Assembly: GCF_947493425.1 (NCBI RefSeq)
Contig: NZ_CANLRP010000030.1
Coordinates: forward strand, 1 to 63,716
Direction: 5' to 3'
Source of the DNA: an uncultured Microscilla sp.
GTDB lineage: Bacteria > Bacteroidota > Bacteroidia > Cytophagales > Microscillaceae
Length of the DNA stretch: 63,716 nt
A program made the position numbers and the translations under genes. The stretch's first letter is position 1. Each line of letters opens with the position of its first letter. Positions 61,687-63,716 of this stretch are shown here, in pieces. Below the pieces are notes generated by a model. It made no database searches. It worked only from the letters and a program-made list of their open reading frames with translations, and was not told the origin of the DNA.

Positions 61687-63147
61687 ATGATGTATAAAAT
61701 TTATTACCTACTTGTATTAAGTTGGTGGATGGGCGCTACCTTATCATTTGCCCAAACCTCTCCTACTCGTACCTCTTCTGTTTATTTTGCCTACAAACAA
61801 AGTGAGTTAAACGCCAAAGCCAAACAAAAGCTTGATCAAACATTTGCGCTTCTTTACCACAAGCAAGTACTCGATTATAAGGTAACGCTTACCGGGCTTG
61901 CCGATTCGGTAGGCAACGTAGCCGCTAATCACCAACTGGCAAATAAACGAGCCTTGGCAGTGAAAACTTATCTGATTGCTCAAGGTGTTAGTGCCGATAA
62001 AGTAACAGTAAAAGTGTTGGGCGAACGCCCGGCAAACAACGAAGATGAGCATCACCGCAACCGAAGGGTTGAAATAGTGTTGCGTTGGCAAATACGCAGC
62101 AAACCAATAGTAAGCAAAAGGCCTCCCACCAAACCATCAAAAGGTAATATTCAGGTGTTTTTTGATAGTGTAAAACAAACCCCACAAATTTTTGTGATTG
62201 ACAACAGCCGCGACACTGTATTGGTAGGCAAACAAGGTACTCGAATGCTTTTTTATGCTCATTCATTTTATACCTCACGAGAGCAAGCCACCCTCCCCAT
62301 TACCATTACCCTACGCGAATATTACACTTATGCCGATATGGTACTTGCCAACCTTACTACCACTTCGGGCAAACGCTTGCTCGAAACAGGTGGGATGTTG
62401 CAAATACGGGCTACACAGGGAGGCAAAACACTTCGCTTGAGAAGAGGACAAAATGTGTTGTTATCTTTTCCAACGAATAGTCTAAAAAAAGACATGAAAG
62501 CCTTTAATGGCAAACGAGGCGATGAAGGTTTTATCAACTGGAGACGCAACAATAGAGGATGGGTACTATTTGGCAGGGCTGGTGGGGGGTGTATACAATA
62601 CAAACATATTTGTTGGTTAAGTCGTTTGTTTAGCCGACGTTTACGAGCACGCTACAGGCAACAGATGGGCCGCATGACTGAAGCTGACAGATTGCTATTA
62701 GCAAGGGAAGAGCAAGTAAACAGAAAAGAAATTGAAGAAGGAAACAAAGACGCCTATATAATGAGTACCAGTCGTTTGGGTTGGATTAACTGTGATGCGT
62801 TTACACGTATGCCCAACACAGTAAGAGTTCAGGTAAAAATACCTGCCCATCACTCTCTTAAAAATACGCGCTATTTTTTAGCATTGCATCAGCGTCGTAG
62901 TTTGGTGGTTGGCTATCAATACTATCAGCGCAAATTACAGTTTATCTATTTGCCAAAAAACGAAAAGGCTACCCTGATTGCTATTGAGTATAAAGATAAA
63001 CAAGTATTGGTGGCATCTGAGGAAGTGCGCATTGGTGAGATAATGGGCAAAAACCTAAAGTTTGTACCACATACCATTGATGGTGCTCGTGAAGCAATCA
63101 AAAAATTGACTGCCTTTGAACAACAACAGTTCAACACAGGAAGATAG
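61687..63147 (+). CDS. Secreted protein with an N-terminal OmpA-like peptidoglycan-binding domain
   Basis: A 486-residue exported protein (signal MMYKIYYLLVLSWWMGATLSFAQ, read in parts). Directly after the signal lies an OmpA C-like domain (VYFAYKQSELNAKAKQKLDQ; GLADSVGNVAANHQLANKRA; NRRVEIVLRW), usually C-terminal in the family. The rest (about 150-486) is a Bacteroidota-type ZU5-like region (TTTSGKRLLETGGMLQIRAT) and an unassigned C-terminal domain with an aromatic beta pattern (YFLALHQRRSLVVGYQYYQR). It probably anchors to peptidoglycan by its N-terminus. It converges on cassette copy C with a strong shared terminator. Confidence 0.78.
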   Translation: MMYKIYYLLVLSWWMGATLSFAQTSPTRTSSVYFAYKQSELNAKAKQKLDQTFALLYHKQVLDYKVTLTGLADSVGNVAANHQLANKRALAVKTYLIAQGVSADKVTVKVLGERPANNEDEHHRNRRVEIVLRWQIRSKPIVSKRPPTKPSKGNIQVFFDSVKQTPQIFVIDNSRDTVLVGKQGTRMLFYAHSFYTSREQATLPITITLREYYTYADMVLANLTTTSGKRLLETGGMLQIRATQGGKTLRLRRGQNVLLSFPTNSLKKDMKAFNGKRGDEGFINWRRNNRGWVLFGRAGGGCIQYKHICWLSRLFSRRLRARYRQQMGRMTEADRLLLAREEQVNRKEIEEGNKDAYIMSTSRLGWINCDAFTRMPNTVRVQVKIPAHHSLKNTRYFLALHQRRSLVVGYQYYQRKLQFIYLPKNEKATLIAIEYKDKQVLVASEEVRIGEIMGKNLKFVPHTIDGAREAIKKLTAFEQQQFNTGR

Positions 63148-63166
63148 TCTGTAAACAAAGAAAGTG

Positions 63167-63209
63167 AAAAGCCCGATGCTGATGTACAATGCATTGGCAT
63201 CGGGCTTTT
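63167..63209. terminator. Bidirectional terminator between the OmpA-domain gene and cassette C
   Basis: AAAAGCCCGATGC / GCATCGGGCTTTT, perfect 13-bp stem, 17-base loop. It begins 4 bp after the cassette C stop. Confidence 0.92.
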
Positions 63210-63213
63210 ATAT

Positions 63214-63456
63214 TTATTTTTGGTGCAAGGCGTCTAGTAACTCTATATTGTTGAGTAAATATTGCATTTGAAGAACACTTGCCTGTAAATAAGTTTTTAC
63301 TTGTTCATACTCTTGGTTTTCGAACAGTGTTAAAGGCAGATCTGCGTCAAGCATCAGCGCTTCTAAGTTGGCACGTACACTTTGGGCAAATACATTTACA
63401 ATTGATTCAGGAATGACAATGCTTTGTGCCTCTGGGTTTAATTCAGTAAATTGCAT
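63214..63456 (-). CDS. Small acidic protein, cassette family member C (80 residues)
   Basis: An 80-residue protein identical to copy A at 67 of 80 positions; differences cluster at the start (FTELN versus DINLN) and in conservative exchanges. Same predicted helices and no cysteine. The start codon ATG 63456 aligns with the ATG of copy A. It has its own promoter, leader and terminator, in inverted orientation relative to copy A. Function unknown. Confidence 0.8.
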   Translation of the reverse strand: MQFTELNPEAQSIVIPESIVNVFAQSVRANLEALMLDADLPLTLFENQEYEQVKTYLQASVLQMQYLLNNIELLDALHQK

Positions 63457-63716
63457 ACTGTTATATATTTTTATGTGACAAAAAGCCCTTGAGGTAAGAC
63501 GTCCAAATCATAACCTCTTGGGCTTACTTTCACCGTGAAAGTATGAACAAATATAGTGAAAACGCCCGCCTTTTGCAAGAGGAATTCCAAGTTAATTCAC
63601 TGATTTTCAGAACATTAAACAACTTATACGCAAACTTTAGGGTTGGCAAGTATTGGTCTTGCCAGAAGCCTAAAACCTTCGAAATGATAGGAAACGCCAC
63701 CTCGTGACAGCTCCTG
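63457..63716 (-). repeat. Cassette copy C: conserved upstream block, promoter and leader
   Basis: Reverse complement of the block at 16695-16950. On the minus strand: TTG, 20-bp spacer, -7 box TATATTTG (plus 63548-63555), hairpin 1 TACTTTCAC-GG-TGAAAGTA, hairpin 2 AGCCC-AA-GAGG / CCTC-AA-GGGCT, then the ORF. The repeat continues beyond the window end. Confidence 0.9.

Overview
The window looks like a chromosomal segment of a marine gliding Bacteroidota, most like the Cytophagales (Microscilla-type). Support from the sequence: several Bacteroidota-type promoters (-7 box TAnnTTTG, -33 TTG), genes without Shine-Dalgarno sites, GldM-like proteins related to the type 9 secretion/gliding motor, WG-repeat and leucine-rich-repeat proteins, NtrC-family regulators with a GAFTDA loop, and many FtsX-type, lipoprotein and AraC genes. 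The species is inferred, not proven. There is no phage, no CRISPR array and no rRNA. One tRNA gene (Arg, UCG) is present.

Layout. 1-2.9 kb: remnant of an IS630-type transposase, an MnmD-type tRNA methyltransferase, an outer-membrane-like protein and OsmC. 2.9-5.8 kb: NtrC/NtrY-type two-component pair. 5.9-10.9 kb: secreted TonB-C-domain protein, AraC regulator plus SDR oxidoreductase, and a PAS protein with internal tandem repeats. 11-16 kb: RecQ, a Cys-rich lipoprotein and a fused C39-like/VKOR/thioredoxin membrane protein. 15.8-17.2 kb: repeat-rich intergenic region, then the first copy of a small-ORF cassette. 17-23.6 kb: LRR protein, membrane protein + NarX/NarL-type two-component operon, a protein with a Cys/Gly tail, two tandem candidate small RNAs and a Ser/Thr kinase. 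24-30 kb: orphan cytochrome oxidase subunit III, tRNA-Arg, a candidate sRNA, and an AraC-DUF1801-BtrH-like-ATP-grasp cluster. 31-39 kb: MBL hydrolase, BtuF-like protein, MurI, secreted LRR protein, class C beta-lactamase-fold hydrolase, SDR and VOC proteins. 39-44 kb: tandem array of five truncated GldM-like membrane proteins, with the second small-ORF cassette just upstream. 44.6-50.4 kb: DinB-like, DoxX-like, YHS, LysA, APH-type kinase and WG-repeat genes. 50.4-56.2 kb: HI0933-type flavoprotein, two paralogous small proteins and a large FtsX/MacB permease. 56.7-59.5 kb: a second NtrC/NtrY-type pair, paralogous to the first and divergent from the permease. 59.7-63.7 kb: GNAT, lipoprotein, OmpA-domain protein and the third small-ORF cassette, in inverted orientation.

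Most notable are: (1) a three-copy cassette made of a near-identical upstream block, a good Bacteroidota promoter, a two-hairpin leader, an 80-codon ORF of unknown function and its own terminator; in the two best copies the non-coding block is more conserved than the ORF; (2) the five-gene array of GldM-like proteins without GldK, GldL or GldN; (3) two tandem, structurally matching candidate sRNAs spaced exactly 200 bp apart; (4) the BtrH-like/ATP-grasp cluster, which resembles part of an aminoglycoside side-chain machinery.

All assignments come from reading motifs and architecture by eye; no database search was possible. Where the longest open frame began at an unlikely TTG, I moved the start to the first plausible ATG/GTG, using promoters, terminators and signal peptides as guides.
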